Positions 46,061-55,932 of a stretch of 64,000 nt of DNA are shown in pieces. The DNA is from Limnobaculum parvum (GTDB lineage Bacteria > Pseudomonadota > Gammaproteobacteria > Enterobacterales > Enterobacteriaceae), in contig NZ_CP029185.2 of the NCBI RefSeq assembly GCF_003096015.2, positions 2,390,001 to 2,454,000 of the forward strand, read 5' to 3'. Positions within the stretch are counted from its first letter, which is position 1; every line of letters starts with the position of its first letter. The notes beneath the pieces are model-generated. The model saw only the letters and a list, made by a program, of their open reading frames with translations, made no database searches and was not told where the DNA came from. The position numbers were made by a program, and so were the translations under genes.

Positions 46061-46621
46061 TTAATTACACCAGCCTGTAGGGTATTCTGGATAAGGGAAA
46101 TCGGCCGCCGTTAATGGTTTAGTCTGGTAAAATTTTTGTAACGCCTGAATAAAACGTGCTGGCCGCTCTGGAATTCCCTTCTCCAGATATTCCATTATCT
46201 GAGCATGGACCTTACGCTGAAAAGCGATACGATCAGGCTGAAAATCCCCTTCGAGATTATCGCAACTCACGTTGAATGGATAACCCGATGCCACACAGAA
46301 AAGCCAGTCAAAAGCCTGCGGTTTAATTTCCACCACTTCAAACTCGGACTGCTTATCGGCACTGCGCCCATCCGGGCAATACCAATAACCGTAGTCCACT
46401 TGCTGACGGCGCTGCTCTCCGGCAATACACCAGTGAGAAATTTCATGAAAAGCACTGGCGTAGAATCCGTGGGCAAAAACCACCTGATGATAAGGCGTTT
46501 TATCATCTGCAGGCAGATAGATAGGTTCATCATCGCCCTGAATCAATTTAGTCTGGTAATCTGTACCAAAAGTTTGCTCAAACAGATCGATAAGATCCTG
46601 AGGATTATGTTGTCTGGTCAA
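46061..46621 (-). CDS. epmC: Elongation factor P hydroxylase
   Basis: EpmC (YfcM) hydroxylates the beta-lysylated lysine of EF-P. The 186-residue protein has the iron-binding-like cluster HGFYASAFHEISHWC and a conserved second half (YWYCPDGRSADKQSEFE, EVVEIKPQAFDWLFC). Its neighbours match those of E. coli yfcM. No EF-P or epmA/B genes are in the window. Confidence 0.95.
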   Translation of the reverse strand: MTRQHNPQDLIDLFEQTFGTDYQTKLIQGDDEPIYLPADDKTPYHQVVFAHGFYASAFHEISHWCIAGEQRRQQVDYGYWYCPDGRSADKQSEFEVVEIKPQAFDWLFCVASGYPFNVSCDNLEGDFQPDRIAFQRKVHAQIMEYLEKGIPERPARFIQALQKFYQTKPLTAADFPYPEYPTGWCN

Positions 46622-46664
46622 TTAACGTCACTCTGTTTTAAGAGGGTGTATCCCTACTGTTTTA

Positions 46665-47465
46665 TTAGAAAAAACCTGCAACCCACTGATGAATTTCAGC
46701 ACTGTGGTTATCATAAATTAGTTTACAGCTCATCACGAACGATACCGTAATCAGCATTGGTCGTATCAACGTTTGCCCTTTGGTCAACACCATGCGAGCA
46801 CCACTACGGGCACCGATAACCTGACCGCACAACATCACTAAGCCTACGCTCCACACCACCTTCCCCCCCAGAATAAAAAACAGCAGTGAAGCTAGATTAG
46901 AAGTGAAATTCAACACTTTGGCATGAGCCGTGGACTTGGTCAGATTGAAGCCGCGCAGTGTAACATAGGCTAATGCAAAGAAAGAACCGGCACCGGGACC
47001 AAAAAAGCCATCGTAAAAACCTACGCAAAATCCGGCCACGAAGGCAAAAGGCCAGGTGGTTAAGCGTTGCTGGCGATCTGATTCCCCGACTTTGGGGCTA
47101 AAAATAAAATAGAGGCCAATAGCAATGACTAACAGCGGCAGAATAGAACGTAAAATATCTGCCTCAATATGCTGAATAAGAATGGCGCCAAACATGGCGC
47201 CAATAAACGTCAGCAAAATAGCCCATCGCTGATCTTTTAAATCCACCGCTTTCTGGCGGATAAAATAGAGGCTGGCAGAAAACGATCCACCTATGGACTG
47301 TAGTTTATTCGTGGCAAGCGCTTGGGCTGGCGGAATACCGACTGACAAGAGTGCAGGCAAGGTAATCAGCCCACCGCCCCCCGCAATGGAGTCAATAAAT
47401 CCAGCCAGCATTGCGACAAAAAATAAAATCAGATAGATCTCAACGCCGAGCGGAAGCCACTCCAT
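46665..47465 (-). CDS. yfcA: TSUP-family transporter YfcA
   Basis: A TauE/SafE-type membrane transporter, 266 residues with about eight segments. It starts MEWLPLGVEIYLILFFVAMLAGFID and has the double motif GGGGLITLPALLSVG and GFYDGFFGPGAGSFFALAYV. TSUP proteins move sulfur-containing or organic anions; the substrate of YfcA is unknown. Its start lies 3 bases after the mepA stop, so it probably belongs to the aroC-mepA-yfcA-epmC operon. Confidence 0.94.
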   Translation of the reverse strand: MEWLPLGVEIYLILFFVAMLAGFIDSIAGGGGLITLPALLSVGIPPAQALATNKLQSIGGSFSASLYFIRQKAVDLKDQRWAILLTFIGAMFGAILIQHIEADILRSILPLLVIAIGLYFIFSPKVGESDRQQRLTTWPFAFVAGFCVGFYDGFFGPGAGSFFALAYVTLRGFNLTKSTAHAKVLNFTSNLASLLFFILGGKVVWSVGLVMLCGQVIGARSGARMVLTKGQTLIRPMLITVSFVMSCKLIYDNHSAEIHQWVAGFF

Positions 47466-47468
47466 GTA

Positions 47469-48305
47469 TTATTCTGCCTTAAAATTATTAACTATTAATG
47501 CCTTACATGCTGCCGGTGGCTCTGGAATCACCGGGTCTTTAGGTTTAGCGTTTGGTAATTTAGCCGGTGCTTCCAACCAACTGGTCAGTTCTTCTCCACA
47601 GCCGTCACCCACAGGAATAGCAGCCTGCTCTTCACACTCTCGGCTATCCGCCGGGCAGCGTAAACGCACGTGCATATGGGCCCGATGACCAAACCATGGG
47701 CGAACTTTACGCAACCAAGTACGGTCAGTTCCGGCGGTTTGGCACAGCTTCTGCTTGATGGCCGGATGAATAAATATACGCGTAACATCACGATCGTTGG
47801 CGGCCAATTTAATGAGTTCACCAATTTGTGGCTGCCACAGGCTTTCTACCACTCGCTTACCATCACCGGAAACTAAATCAATGGCTTTTGGATTTAAAAG
47901 TTGAGAGGCACTCCAGCGTGACGTTGGCAGTTGCAGCCAAATATCCACATCTAGGCCGCTTTGGTGGCTGGCATGCCCGGTAGCAAAACGCCCACCGGCA
48001 GGCATCCCCATATCACCTACCAACACATTACCTAACCCATTCGCCTGAGTTTCACTGGTTAAACGTTCAATAAACGACAGCAGGTCTGGATGGCCAAAAT
48101 AGCGTAACTGCTGGCTACGCATCACCTGATATCCTTCTCCCTGCAATGCCAAAGGTTGTGCACCAATGATACAACCGTTAGAGAAACCACCAATAGACTG
48201 AGGTGTTCCCGCAACCGGTTCTTTAACCGACTGCCATGGCGTTGCTGCCGTTACGGTAGCGGCACTAAAGGCTAATACTGCCGCGACTAAAAACCACTTT
48301 TTCAT
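47469..48305 (-). CDS. mepA: Penicillin-insensitive murein endopeptidase MepA
   Basis: MepA is a periplasmic LAS-type metallopeptidase that cuts D-Ala-mDAP cross-links in peptidoglycan. The ATG at 48305 has AAGGA upstream and yields 278 residues with a signal peptide ([20 protein letters not shown]). Zinc ligands are in [15 protein letters not shown] and [15 protein letters not shown]. It follows aroC by 11 bases, as in E. coli. A GTG six codons upstream is possible but lacks support. Confidence 0.95.
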   Translation of the reverse strand: MKKWFLVAAVLAFSAATVTAATPWQSVKEPVAGTPQSIGGFSNGCIIGAQPLALQGEGYQVMRSQQLRYFGHPDLLSFIERLTSETQANGLGNVLVGDMGMPAGGRFATGHASHQSGLDVDIWLQLPTSRWSASQLLNPKAIDLVSGDGKRVVESLWQPQIGELIKLAANDRDVTRIFIHPAIKQKLCQTAGTDRTWLRKVRPWFGHRAHMHVRLRCPADSRECEEQAAIPVGDGCGEELTSWLEAPAKLPNAKPKDPVIPEPPAACKALIVNNFKAE

Positions 48306-48316
48306 TACCAATTTCC

Positions 48317-49402
48317 TTACCAACGTGGAACATCTGATTTCACGTCATTGCACTGTGCGCGATTACGCATCAAGTGATCCATTAAAACAATTGCCATCAT
48401 CGCTTCCGCGATCGGCACCGCTCGAATACCAACACAAGGGTCATGACGACCACGGGTAATCATTTCTACTGCTTCGCCCTGCTTATTGATCGTCCGTCCA
48501 GGGATAGTAATGCTGGACGTTGGTTTCAGCGCAATATTAGCAATAACTTGCTGACCACTGCTGATACCACCAAGAATACCACCAGCGTGGTTGCTCAAGA
48601 ACCCTTCTGGTGTAATCTCATCACGATTTTCACTGCCGCGTTTATTCACAACGGCAAAACCATCACCAATCTCTACCCCTTTCACCGCATTAATGCTCAT
48701 CAAAGCATGAGCCAAATCGGCATCCAAACGGTCAAAAACCGGTTCTCCTAATCCAACGGGAACGGCATCCGCCACCACCGTCACTTTGGCACCAACCGAG
48801 TCACCCGCCTTTCTTAATTCGCGCATCAATTCATCCAGCGCTTCCAGACGATCGGCATCAGGACAGAAAAAAGGATTCTGTTCTATCTGATCCCAATCTT
48901 TTAACTCACAGCGAATATCACCCATTTGTGATAGATAACCACGAACCTGAATGCCAAACTGCTGCTGCAAATATTTTTTAGCAATCGCCCCAGCAGCTAC
49001 GCGCATCGCTGTTTCACGCGCAGAAGAACGACCGCCGCCACGATAGTCACGCAGGCCGTATTTTTGCTGATAAGTGTAGTCAGCATGGCCTGGGCGAAAC
49101 AGATCTTTAATTTCGCCATAGTCTTGTGAACGCTGATCGGTATTTTCTATCAACAAGCCAATGGGAGTGCCGGTTGTTACCCCTTCAAATACGCCGGATA
49201 AGATACGAACACTGTCAGGTTCACGACGCTGAGTGGTATAGCGGGAAGTACCAGGACGACGACGATCCAGATCGTGCTGTAGGTCAGCCTCCGTCAACGG
49301 AATACCGGGAGGTACCCCATCAACAATACATCCCAATGCAACACCGTGTGATTCACCAAATGTCGTCACACGGAATAATTCTCCAATACTGTTCCCTGCC
49401 AT
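48317..49402 (-). CDS. aroC: Chorismate synthase
   Basis: The last enzyme of the shikimate pathway, converting EPSP to chorismate with reduced FMN. 361 residues from the ATG at 49402 ([20 protein letters not shown]), preceded by AGGAG. It has the signatures [39 protein letters not shown] and [18 protein letters not shown]. It lies between prmB and mepA, as in E. coli. Confidence 0.98.
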   Translation of the reverse strand: MAGNSIGELFRVTTFGESHGVALGCIVDGVPPGIPLTEADLQHDLDRRRPGTSRYTTQRREPDSVRILSGVFEGVTTGTPIGLLIENTDQRSQDYGEIKDLFRPGHADYTYQQKYGLRDYRGGGRSSARETAMRVAAGAIAKKYLQQQFGIQVRGYLSQMGDIRCELKDWDQIEQNPFFCPDADRLEALDELMRELRKAGDSVGAKVTVVADAVPVGLGEPVFDRLDADLAHALMSINAVKGVEIGDGFAVVNKRGSENRDEITPEGFLSNHAGGILGGISSGQQVIANIALKPTSSITIPGRTINKQGEAVEMITRGRHDPCVGIRAVPIAEAMMAIVLMDHLMRNRAQCNDVKSDVPRW

Positions 49403-49470
49403 CACAGCTCCTTAGCTGTTATTTATCATCAGAGCGTTCAAGAGCCCGGTAAAGTGATTGTCGTGACAAA

Positions 49471-50403
49471 TTAGTCACGATAAAGACGAAAATGTTCGCT
49501 GCATGCCAGCAATTGATCGCGAGTTAACATAAATACACCATCACCACCGCACTCAAATTCCAGCCAAGTAAATGGAATATCCGGGTATTCGTCCATCAAA
49601 TGCACCATGCTGTTACCCACTTCGCAAATCAGTACGCCGCCTTCATTCAGATAATCTGGCGCTCGAGCCAGTATACGACGCACTAACTTTAAGCCATCGG
49701 TTCCCGCCGCCAGCCCCAGCTCCGGCTCATAACGGAACTCTTTCGGCAAATCGGACATATCTTCCGCATCGACATAAGGTGGGTTGGTTACGATCAGATC
49801 GTATTTTACCGGTGGCATATCGCGGAACAGGTCAGAACGAATGGGCGTAACGCGATGTTCCATACGATGGGCTTCGATATTTTGTTCTGTTACCGCTAGC
49901 GCATCAGCAGAAATATCAACGGCATCGACTTCAGCCTCAGGGAAAGCATAAGCACAGGCTATTGCAATACAACCGCTGCCGGTACACATATCGAGAATAG
50001 TCTGAGGTTCCTGAGTAATCAGCGATTCAAAACAATGATTAATCAGTTCACCAATGGGGGAACGAGGCACTAATACGCGTTCATCAACAAAAAATTCGTG
50101 ACCCGCAAACCAAGCTTTATTGGTCAGATAAGCCACCGGTAAACGCTCGTTTACCCGACGAATAACTCGTTCAACAATGCGCTGACGTTCACTGAGCGTC
50201 AGACGAGAAAAATACATTTCCGGCGGAATATCCAGCGGCAGGAACAGTGTTGGCAGTACCAGTTGAACGGCTTCATCCCATGGGTTATCCGTTCCATGTC
50301 CATAATAAATACTTGCCGCATTAAAACGACTGACGGACCAACGCAGCATATCCTGAATGGTATGCATGTCGTTAACCACTTCATCTACAAAAATTTTGTC
50401 CAA
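49471..50403 (-). CDS. prmB: 50S ribosomal protein L3 N5-glutamine methyltransferase PrmB
   Basis: PrmB methylates a glutamine of ribosomal protein L3. I use the TTG at 50403 with GGAGG six bases before it, giving 310 residues ([20 protein letters not shown]), equal to E. coli; an upstream in-frame start would add unrelated residues. The methyltransferase fold has [20 protein letters not shown] and the glutamine-binding motif NPPYV. Confidence 0.96.
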   Translation of the reverse strand: MDKIFVDEVVNDMHTIQDMLRWSVSRFNAASIYYGHGTDNPWDEAVQLVLPTLFLPLDIPPEMYFSRLTLSERQRIVERVIRRVNERLPVAYLTNKAWFAGHEFFVDERVLVPRSPIGELINHCFESLITQEPQTILDMCTGSGCIAIACAYAFPEAEVDAVDISADALAVTEQNIEAHRMEHRVTPIRSDLFRDMPPVKYDLIVTNPPYVDAEDMSDLPKEFRYEPELGLAAGTDGLKLVRRILARAPDYLNEGGVLICEVGNSMVHLMDEYPDIPFTWLEFECGGDGVFMLTRDQLLACSEHFRLYRD

Positions 50404-50605
50404 TGCGCCCTCCGGCAAGGAATAGAATATGCAAATAACCCCCTAGTTTGCCACGAAGCGTGTAACAAATCAGCTGTAATCAAATGTAATTCAGCTGTCC
50501 GTTCAGCACAAATATTGATACTCATTTTATATCTAACGTAGACAGAACGCGCTATCGGGTTACACTAAGCATTATCTTTTATCATATTTAGCCAATTTTG
50601 AACTC

Positions 50606-51157
50606 TTGAAGAAAAATAAATTTACCTTATCAGATGAAGAATATGCGTTATTTCGGGATTCCGTTCGCGGAGTGAAACCCCTGCGCCAAGATAAGGCCCT
50701 TCATCGCATCAAACCCAAAGTGAAGAAACGGCCGGTAGAACGTCTACTCCAAGAACAGATGGATGCCAGTTTCTATTTCTCTGATGAATTTCAACCGCTA
50801 CTGAGTGAAGATAGCCCGATCCGCTACGTGCGCCCCGACGCCAATAGCTATGAAGTTAAAAAACTCAGACGCGGTGATTATTCGCCAGAGCTGTTTCTTG
50901 ACCTGCACGGGCTTACGCAATTAGAGGCTAAACAGGAGTTGGGGGCGCTCATCGCCGCCTGCCGTCGGGAGCATATTCATTGCGCCTGCATTATGCATGG
51001 CTACGGCACCTATGTGCTGAAACAGCAGACGCCTCTTTGGCTAGCACAGCACCCGGATGTTGTAGCCTTTCATCAGGCACCTAAAGAGTTTGGTGGTAAC
51101 GCCGCCATACTAGTTCTGATTGCTCAGGAAACAACGGAAGAACCGTCCTTATTCTGA
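50606..51157 (+). CDS. smrB: Ribosome rescue factor SmrB
   Basis: SmrB cuts mRNA upstream of collided ribosomes. The 183-residue product has a C-terminal Smr domain with [16 protein letters not shown] and the [17 protein letters not shown] motif. It begins with TTG at 50606 ([16 protein letters not shown]), which aligns with the E. coli start MKKK. It is divergent from prmB, as in E. coli. Confidence 0.96.
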   Translation: MKKNKFTLSDEEYALFRDSVRGVKPLRQDKALHRIKPKVKKRPVERLLQEQMDASFYFSDEFQPLLSEDSPIRYVRPDANSYEVKKLRRGDYSPELFLDLHGLTQLEAKQELGALIAACRREHIHCACIMHGYGTYVLKQQTPLWLAQHPDVVAFHQAPKEFGGNAAILVLIAQETTEEPSLF

Positions 51158-51222
51158 CTTCACGCTATTTTCACCTACACGGGTTAATCTGCTGGAAAAT
51201 CTGGTTAGAGCAACCTCGGGGA

Positions 51223-51645
51223 ATGGCCGATATGAGTAAAATACATCGAATAATCAATAACGCTATCTGGTTTACACTTTTTGGGCCGTTAGTTGGATTG
51301 ATAATTGCAATACCCACCATATACATCAATATGGATTATCCTTCCGATTATTTCCATGATCTTCCTAAATACCTGCTGATAGGCCTGTTGATCGCTTATA
51401 TCTGGGGAAGTTTACCCGCATTAGCAACAGGAATCATTCTTGCCTGTTTACCGCCTTCATATCAAGGCCTTCCTCTTGCTGCGTTGATTGGTGCTTTGGC
51501 TTCGGCACTACTTCCGATTACCGCATTTATTATTGTTGGCTATGGCATTGATATGCTATTAATTTCTGTTTTATGCGGAACCCTCTCATCGGTAGTCGTG
51601 TATCAGTCCATTCACTACTTACCGGCTATCAATTCACAGAAATAG
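51223..51645 (+). CDS. Small inner membrane protein of unknown function
   Basis: A 140-residue hydrophobic protein with about four membrane segments (~13-35, ~48-75, ~83-105, ~110-130). It starts MADMSKIHRIINNAIWF; the ATG three codons on is an alternative. I know no named relative. It lies downstream of smrB, 65 bases apart, in a small variable spot between smrB and sixA. Confidence 0.7.
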   Translation: MADMSKIHRIINNAIWFTLFGPLVGLIIAIPTIYINMDYPSDYFHDLPKYLLIGLLIAYIWGSLPALATGIILACLPPSYQGLPLAALIGALASALLPITAFIIVGYGIDMLLISVLCGTLSSVVVYQSIHYLPAINSQK

Positions 51646-51759
51646 CCACTACGGGTATCTGCCACATTCGGTATCACAACGCAGGACATTAATCTGTCCG
51701 TAAACCTCTCTGTATTATCGCGGCTGCTGAACCACGATTAATCTGATGAGGCATCAAAT

Positions 51760-51973
51760 ATGGATAGCATCCGAAATCGCGCCTGGCGGCTTTCACAAAA
51801 CAAACGTAAAAAAACACCAGAGTGGTCGGGCAAAATACGACTATTGTGAAGAAAAGAACTGGAAGATGCTCTACACCCGTCATGTCAAGCTGGCAAGATC
51901 TGTGCAATTAGGTATTGAGTACCCCAGAATATCCAATACCCAACGAACGCTAAAAGCCAAGGAAGAGGCCTGA
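51760..51973 (+). pseudogene. Frameshifted small basic protein gene
   Basis: The ATG at 51760 with GAGG eight bases upstream opens MDSIRNRAWRLSQNKRKK and ends by a TGA at 51849. Dropping one A from the A7 run (51808-51814) joins this frame to HQSGRAKYDYCEEKNWKM and on through LYTRHVKLARSVQLGIEYPR to a stop at 51973, yielding ~70 residues. Both halves look like protein, so this is either a decayed gene, a phase-variable or slippage-read gene, or a sequencing error in the homopolymer. It is seven bases upstream of the phosphatase gene. Family unknown to me. Confidence 0.55.
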
Positions 51974-51980
51974 CTGCCAT

Positions 51981-52304
51981 ATGAATGTGTTATTTATCTG
52001 TAGCCGTAACCAATGGCGAAGCCCTACCGCAGAACAGGTATGGCGTCGCCATCCTGAGCTTTCGGTTAAATCTGCTGGAACCAGTTGCAATGCCCGCAAG
52101 CCGTTAACCCCGACATTATTACGGTGGGCTGATGTTATTTGCGTTATGGAACAGAAACATAAAAACCGTATTGTGGCGGAATATCGGCGTCTGATAGCGC
52201 ATAAAACCATTCACGTGCTGGATATTCCGGACGACTATCAATATATGGATCCGGAATTGGTTCGTTTGTTGGAGGAAGTGGTAGCACACAGGCTAGGACT
52301 CTAA
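51981..52304 (+). CDS. Low-molecular-weight phosphotyrosine phosphatase-like protein
   Basis: A 107-residue protein with the active-site loop C7-x5-R13-S (FICSRNQWRSPTAEQV) of the LMW phosphatase/arsenate reductase fold. It is shorter than usual (~150), although VLDIPDDYQYMDPELVRLLE provides aspartates in the position of the family's DPD motif. It could dephosphorylate a protein or small molecule. The frameshifted small gene is immediately upstream and was probably cotranscribed. Confidence 0.85.
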   Translation: MNVLFICSRNQWRSPTAEQVWRRHPELSVKSAGTSCNARKPLTPTLLRWADVICVMEQKHKNRIVAEYRRLIAHKTIHVLDIPDDYQYMDPELVRLLEEVVAHRLGL

Positions 52305-52396
52305 GTTGGTCTTTCCGGCCGGGCGCTATGTCCGTTCAAACATATCTACTTTTACGGCCGGAATATCCAGAGGCTCATCTAAAAACGATTCAACAA

Positions 52397-52876
52397 TTAA
52401 TCTAACGAGCTTGGCGCTTGCTGCCAGTCAATGCTGCCATTGCCGGTTTCGGCATCCAGCGTGATCGCCGCCACAGCAGAAGTACCGAACATAGGTGGAT
52501 AAATACCGCCGCAAAGTTCAGAGACCAGATAGCCCACCAGCGGTAAATGAGAAACCACCAATACGGAACCCACCCCATCTTGTGCCAGCGTCATCAGGTA
52601 ATCAGCGGATAGCGTAGCATCTCCGCCCGGAGTCAGGGCTGAGAACGTTTCGATGGTAGAGGAAGGGGAGAGAGGAAATTCGTTTTTGACTACGTCCAAC
52701 GTTTGCTGAGCCCGAACATAAGGGCTGACCAATACCCAATCAATTTCAGCAATTTTTTGCCGTAGCCAGAGCGCCATTTGGGCCGTTTCCTTGCGCCCAC
52801 GTTCTGTTAAGCTGCGAGCCGGATCGCTGTCAGCATGATAACTGGCTTCACCATGCCGCATAATAAACACCTGCAT
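52397..52876 (-). CDS. sixA: Phosphohistidine phosphatase SixA
   Basis: SixA removes phosphate from the histidine of ArcB HPt and NPr proteins. The ATG at 52876 gives 159 residues beginning MQVFIMRHGEA (H8 of the RHG motif). The second motif region is VLVVSHLPLVGYLVSELCGG. E. coli SixA is 161 long. In E. coli fadJ-fadI lie between sixA and yfcZ; here the genes are 79 bases apart with no fad genes. Confidence 0.95.
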   Translation of the reverse strand: MQVFIMRHGEASYHADSDPARSLTERGRKETAQMALWLRQKIAEIDWVLVSPYVRAQQTLDVVKNEFPLSPSSTIETFSALTPGGDATLSADYLMTLAQDGVGSVLVVSHLPLVGYLVSELCGGIYPPMFGTSAVAAITLDAETGNGSIDWQQAPSSLD

Positions 52877-52955
52877 GTTTGCTCCGTCCATTTATGGCTA
52901 ACGCCGGTATTCCGGCGTTAGCGTTATTCTAAACTGTGCAATAAACTGGCGGCGA

Positions 52956-53249
52956 TTAACGCAGGCCCAGTTGGAAAATCATGGTTTCGGCCTGACATGA
53001 GAATGTGAAATCAACACTCAGTTCAACGCCACCGGCAACGTCAGTTAAACGGCTTTCAATCAGGCAAGGCTCAGACTCGGTGGCCCGCGCTTTTTCTGTC
53101 AGCATTTTCAGCATGAGTTCGGCTTCGCCGCGATTGGTAAAAATATTTTGGTAAGACGCAGTGCAATCTGTGTTGTCCATCACGGTACCAACATCAACGC
53201 AACAACAAGCAGCAGTTTCTTGTGCATTACATTTTAATGAATCAGACAT
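52956..53249 (-). CDS. yfcZ: YfcZ/YiiS family protein (DUF406)
   Basis: A 97-residue cysteine-containing protein of the YfcZ family, function unknown. It matches E. coli YfcZ strongly: CCCVDVGTVMDNTDCTASYQ, NRGEAELMLKMLTEKARATE, and the end VDFTFSCQAETMIFQLGLR. It is divergent from fadL, as in E. coli. Confidence 0.94.
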   Translation of the reverse strand: MSDSLKCNAQETAACCCVDVGTVMDNTDCTASYQNIFTNRGEAELMLKMLTEKARATESEPCLIESRLTDVAGGVELSVDFTFSCQAETMIFQLGLR

Positions 53250-53570
53250 CGTACTCTTCTCCTGTGAATAAAACGGCTGAGTAGTCGTTTCATTTAAAAC
53301 CTGAATGAGATCTAGCTCAAAATTTAATAATCTTTCCTATACTACTCTTCCTACCAAATTTACGCATGAGTTTTGTTATTGCCACATTAACCATATGGAT
53401 AATTATTAATCACCCTTACCCATAGAATCAATATAATGAATTGATTATTCTAATTTTAATTATTTTTTACTTTGATATATGTTGAAGGATGTCTATTCAG
53501 TATGTAAAAAGTATTTACTTTTAAACAAAATATTAGGTCTTAATGCTTTCTAACCCCAATAATGGCCTTC

Positions 53571-53587
53571 AACTGGTCTAATCTGTC
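53571..53587 (+). promoter_or_regulatory. FadR-like box upstream of fadL
   Basis: AACTGGTCTAATCTGTC keeps the left half of the FadR consensus (AnCTGGTCnGAC) and is about 80 bases upstream of fadL, which FadR represses in E. coli. The rest of the 416-base yfcZ-fadL gap is AT-rich and shows no gene. Confidence 0.6.
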
Positions 53588-53665
53588 GCCATGACCTTAC
53601 TCCCTACAATGCCGCCTCAATTATTACAATCCGTAATAATTCTTATAACTTTTTGAGATTTTGGT

Positions 53666-54961
53666 ATGCACCACAAAAATATTTTAAGAAAGTCAGCATT
53701 GGCAATTGTTATCGCAGCAGTATCTTCTAATCTGTATGCTTCGGGCTTTCAGCTTCAAGAATCATCGGCTGCAGGATTGGGTCGTGCATTTTCCGGTGAA
53801 GGTGCTATTGCAGATAATGCAGCATCAGGCAGCCGTAACCCTGCATCAATGACGATGTTTGACCGCCCTACTTTTTCTGGTGGTGCCATTTACGTTCAGC
53901 CTACGGTAAAAATCAGCGGTACTTCACCGTCAGGCACAGACATGTCAGTTAGCGATATCACGCCGAATGAGTGGGTTCCCAACCTTCACTTTATCTACCC
54001 AATTAACGATCGTTGGGCTGTGGGTGGTTCTGCAACCAGCAACTTTGGCCTTGCTACTGAGTTTAGCGACGATTATACAGCCGGCCCTTTGGCGGGTAAA
54101 ACTTCACTGAAAACCGGTAATCTTAATTTTAGTGCAGCCTACCGTATTAACGAATATTTCAGTTTTGGTGCTGGTTTTAATGCCATTTACGCTGAGGCAG
54201 AAATCAACCGCTATGCGGGTGAAAACAAAAACGGAATGCCAAAGGATACCGAAGTCGTCCATATGAAAGGCGACGAGTGGGGCTACGGCTGGAACGCCGG
54301 ACTGCTATATGAAATTGATAAAGAAAACCGCATCGGTCTGAGCTATCGCTCTCAGGTAGACATCGACTTCAGCGGCGATTACAGCAGCGAACTACCATCT
54401 AAATATAATGCGTTACAGAAAGCGACTGGGATGCCGTGGGGAACCAATAGTCAAACCATTAACGGCGATTTGACCCTATCCCTACCTGAAATATGGGAAC
54501 TGTCTGGATACCATAAAGTAGCACCAAAATGGGCGATGCATTATGGTTTAAGCTATACCAGTTGGAGCGAGTTTAAAGAACTCAATGCAACCGGTTCAGA
54601 TGGGCAAACGCTGTTTTATAAGAAAGAAAACTTCCGTGATGCATACCGCATAGCATTAGGTACCACTTACTATCATGATGATACTTGGACATGGCGTGCC
54701 GGTATCGCATTTGACGACAGTGCTGCTCCTGCTGACACTCGTTCTATTTCTATCCCTGACCAAGACCGCTTATGGTTAAGTCTGGGATCAACTTATAACT
54801 TCACCAAAGATGCTTCAGTTGATGTTGGCGTATCTTATATGAACGGTCAGAAAGTGAAAATTGAAGAGAAATTGAACAATTCGGCCAAGAGCCCAACTTA
54901 TACTTTCCATTCAGAAGGAAAGGCATGGCTATACGGTATCAACCTGAACTATACCTTCTAA
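53666..54961 (+). CDS. fadL: Long-chain fatty acid outer membrane transporter FadL
   Basis: FadL is the 14-strand outer-membrane barrel that lets long-chain fatty acids enter the periplasm. The 431-residue precursor has a signal peptide ending LYA, then [20 protein letters not shown], the typical mature N terminus of the hatch domain, including the NPAS motif. It ends in an aromatic residue (INLNYTF), as barrel proteins do. The gene has the FadR-like box upstream and a strong terminator. It lies with yfcZ and mlaA, as in E. coli. Confidence 0.97.
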   Translation: MHHKNILRKSALAIVIAAVSSNLYASGFQLQESSAAGLGRAFSGEGAIADNAASGSRNPASMTMFDRPTFSGGAIYVQPTVKISGTSPSGTDMSVSDITPNEWVPNLHFIYPINDRWAVGGSATSNFGLATEFSDDYTAGPLAGKTSLKTGNLNFSAAYRINEYFSFGAGFNAIYAEAEINRYAGENKNGMPKDTEVVHMKGDEWGYGWNAGLLYEIDKENRIGLSYRSQVDIDFSGDYSSELPSKYNALQKATGMPWGTNSQTINGDLTLSLPEIWELSGYHKVAPKWAMHYGLSYTSWSEFKELNATGSDGQTLFYKKENFRDAYRIALGTTYYHDDTWTWRAGIAFDDSAAPADTRSISIPDQDRLWLSLGSTYNFTKDASVDVGVSYMNGQKVKIEEKLNNSAKSPTYTFHSEGKAWLYGINLNYTF

Positions 54962-54986
54962 TTTCAGCCCTGCCGTTTTGTCTCTG

Positions 54987-55017
54987 ACGCCACCCATAAC
55001 GGGTGGCGTTATTTTTT
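54987..55017 (+). terminator. Rho-independent terminator of fadL
   Basis: ACGCCACCC (54987-54995) pairs with GGGTGGCGT (55001-55009), followed by TATTTTTTG. It lies about 25 bases beyond the fadL stop. Confidence 0.9.
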
Positions 55018-55078
55018 GTTTAAACATTACCTGCATCACTACGCCTATCTATCACACAGACTTACTTATCGCACAAAT

Positions 55079-55115
55079 AAAAAACCTCCGATAACAATCG
55101 CTGTTAATCGGAGGT
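55079..55115 (-). terminator. Rho-independent terminator of mlaA
   Basis: On the minus strand ACCTCCGATT pairs with ATCGGAGGTT and a run of T follows (AAAA at 55079-55084 on the plus strand). It lies about 30 bases past the mlaA stop. Confidence 0.85.
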
Positions 55116-55144
55116 CTACGATTTTTCAATCAAGGGATTAATTA

Positions 55145-55900
55145 TTAATCGATATCATTCAATTGATCTTTCAGCGCATTCGCGTTTGGGTTCTTCTCAG
55201 CATCAACCTTACCGTCATTGACCAAGAAGTCATGGCGTTGGAAGTAAGCTTCACGAACAAAGATATACGGATCTGGTGAGTTAGCCAGCATCTGATCCTG
55301 ATCGAGGAGTTGAGCGCGGCTTTCAATACCCTCAACGGTCCATTTACCCACAGAACCCCAGAAGGTTATCCAGCTTAGTACCGGATAAACATAATCCACA
55401 TAACCACCACCTTCATCACGCAGGGTCGCAGAGCCATAAGCAGGTAATACGGCATAAGGCCCGTAAGGGACATCATAATGCCCCAACACCTGACCGAACG
55501 CTTTGTTATCGCCTTTTTTCAACTTGTCATTGGACATACCGGCAACATCGATAAAGCCGCCCATACCCAACAAAGTATTCACGAAAAAGCGGTTAAAATG
55601 GCGGAAACCATCATAAACGTTACCCTGTAAGAAATTGTTCACCATGCTCGCTGGCTCACCTAAGTTACTGGTGAAATTGCTGAGGCCATTACGCGCAGGC
55701 TGCGGCATATAATCACGCCATACCACCGCAACGGGGCGAACAACATACGGATCCATGAACTTATAGTTAAAATTGAACATGGAGCGGTTAAAACCTTCCA
55801 GTGGGTCCTGACGGGTTCCATCTTCGTTCAGGCTCCCACTGTTAGCACACCCGGTTAACATCACTCCGGCCAGTGCCATACTGATAAGACGGCGTTTCAT
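55145..55900 (-). CDS. mlaA: Outer membrane lipoprotein MlaA (VacJ)
   Basis: MlaA extracts mislocalised phospholipids from the outer leaflet of the outer membrane and passes them to MlaC. The 251-residue precursor has lipobox LTGC with C18. The doughnut-forming regions NFNYKFMDPYVVRPVAVVWRD and NNFLQGNVYDGFRHFNRFFVN are found in the family. It ends at a terminator. It starts 32 bases after the ccmI stop, so it could be expressed with the ccm operon, an arrangement not found in E. coli. Confidence 0.95.
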   Translation of the reverse strand: MKRRLISMALAGVMLTGCANSGSLNEDGTRQDPLEGFNRSMFNFNYKFMDPYVVRPVAVVWRDYMPQPARNGLSNFTSNLGEPASMVNNFLQGNVYDGFRHFNRFFVNTLLGMGGFIDVAGMSNDKLKKGDNKAFGQVLGHYDVPYGPYAVLPAYGSATLRDEGGGYVDYVYPVLSWITFWGSVGKWTVEGIESRAQLLDQDQMLANSPDPYIFVREAYFQRHDFLVNDGKVDAEKNPNANALKDQLNDID

Positions 55901-55932
55901 TCTCTTCTCCCTAATATGCAGGCTTACAGCAC

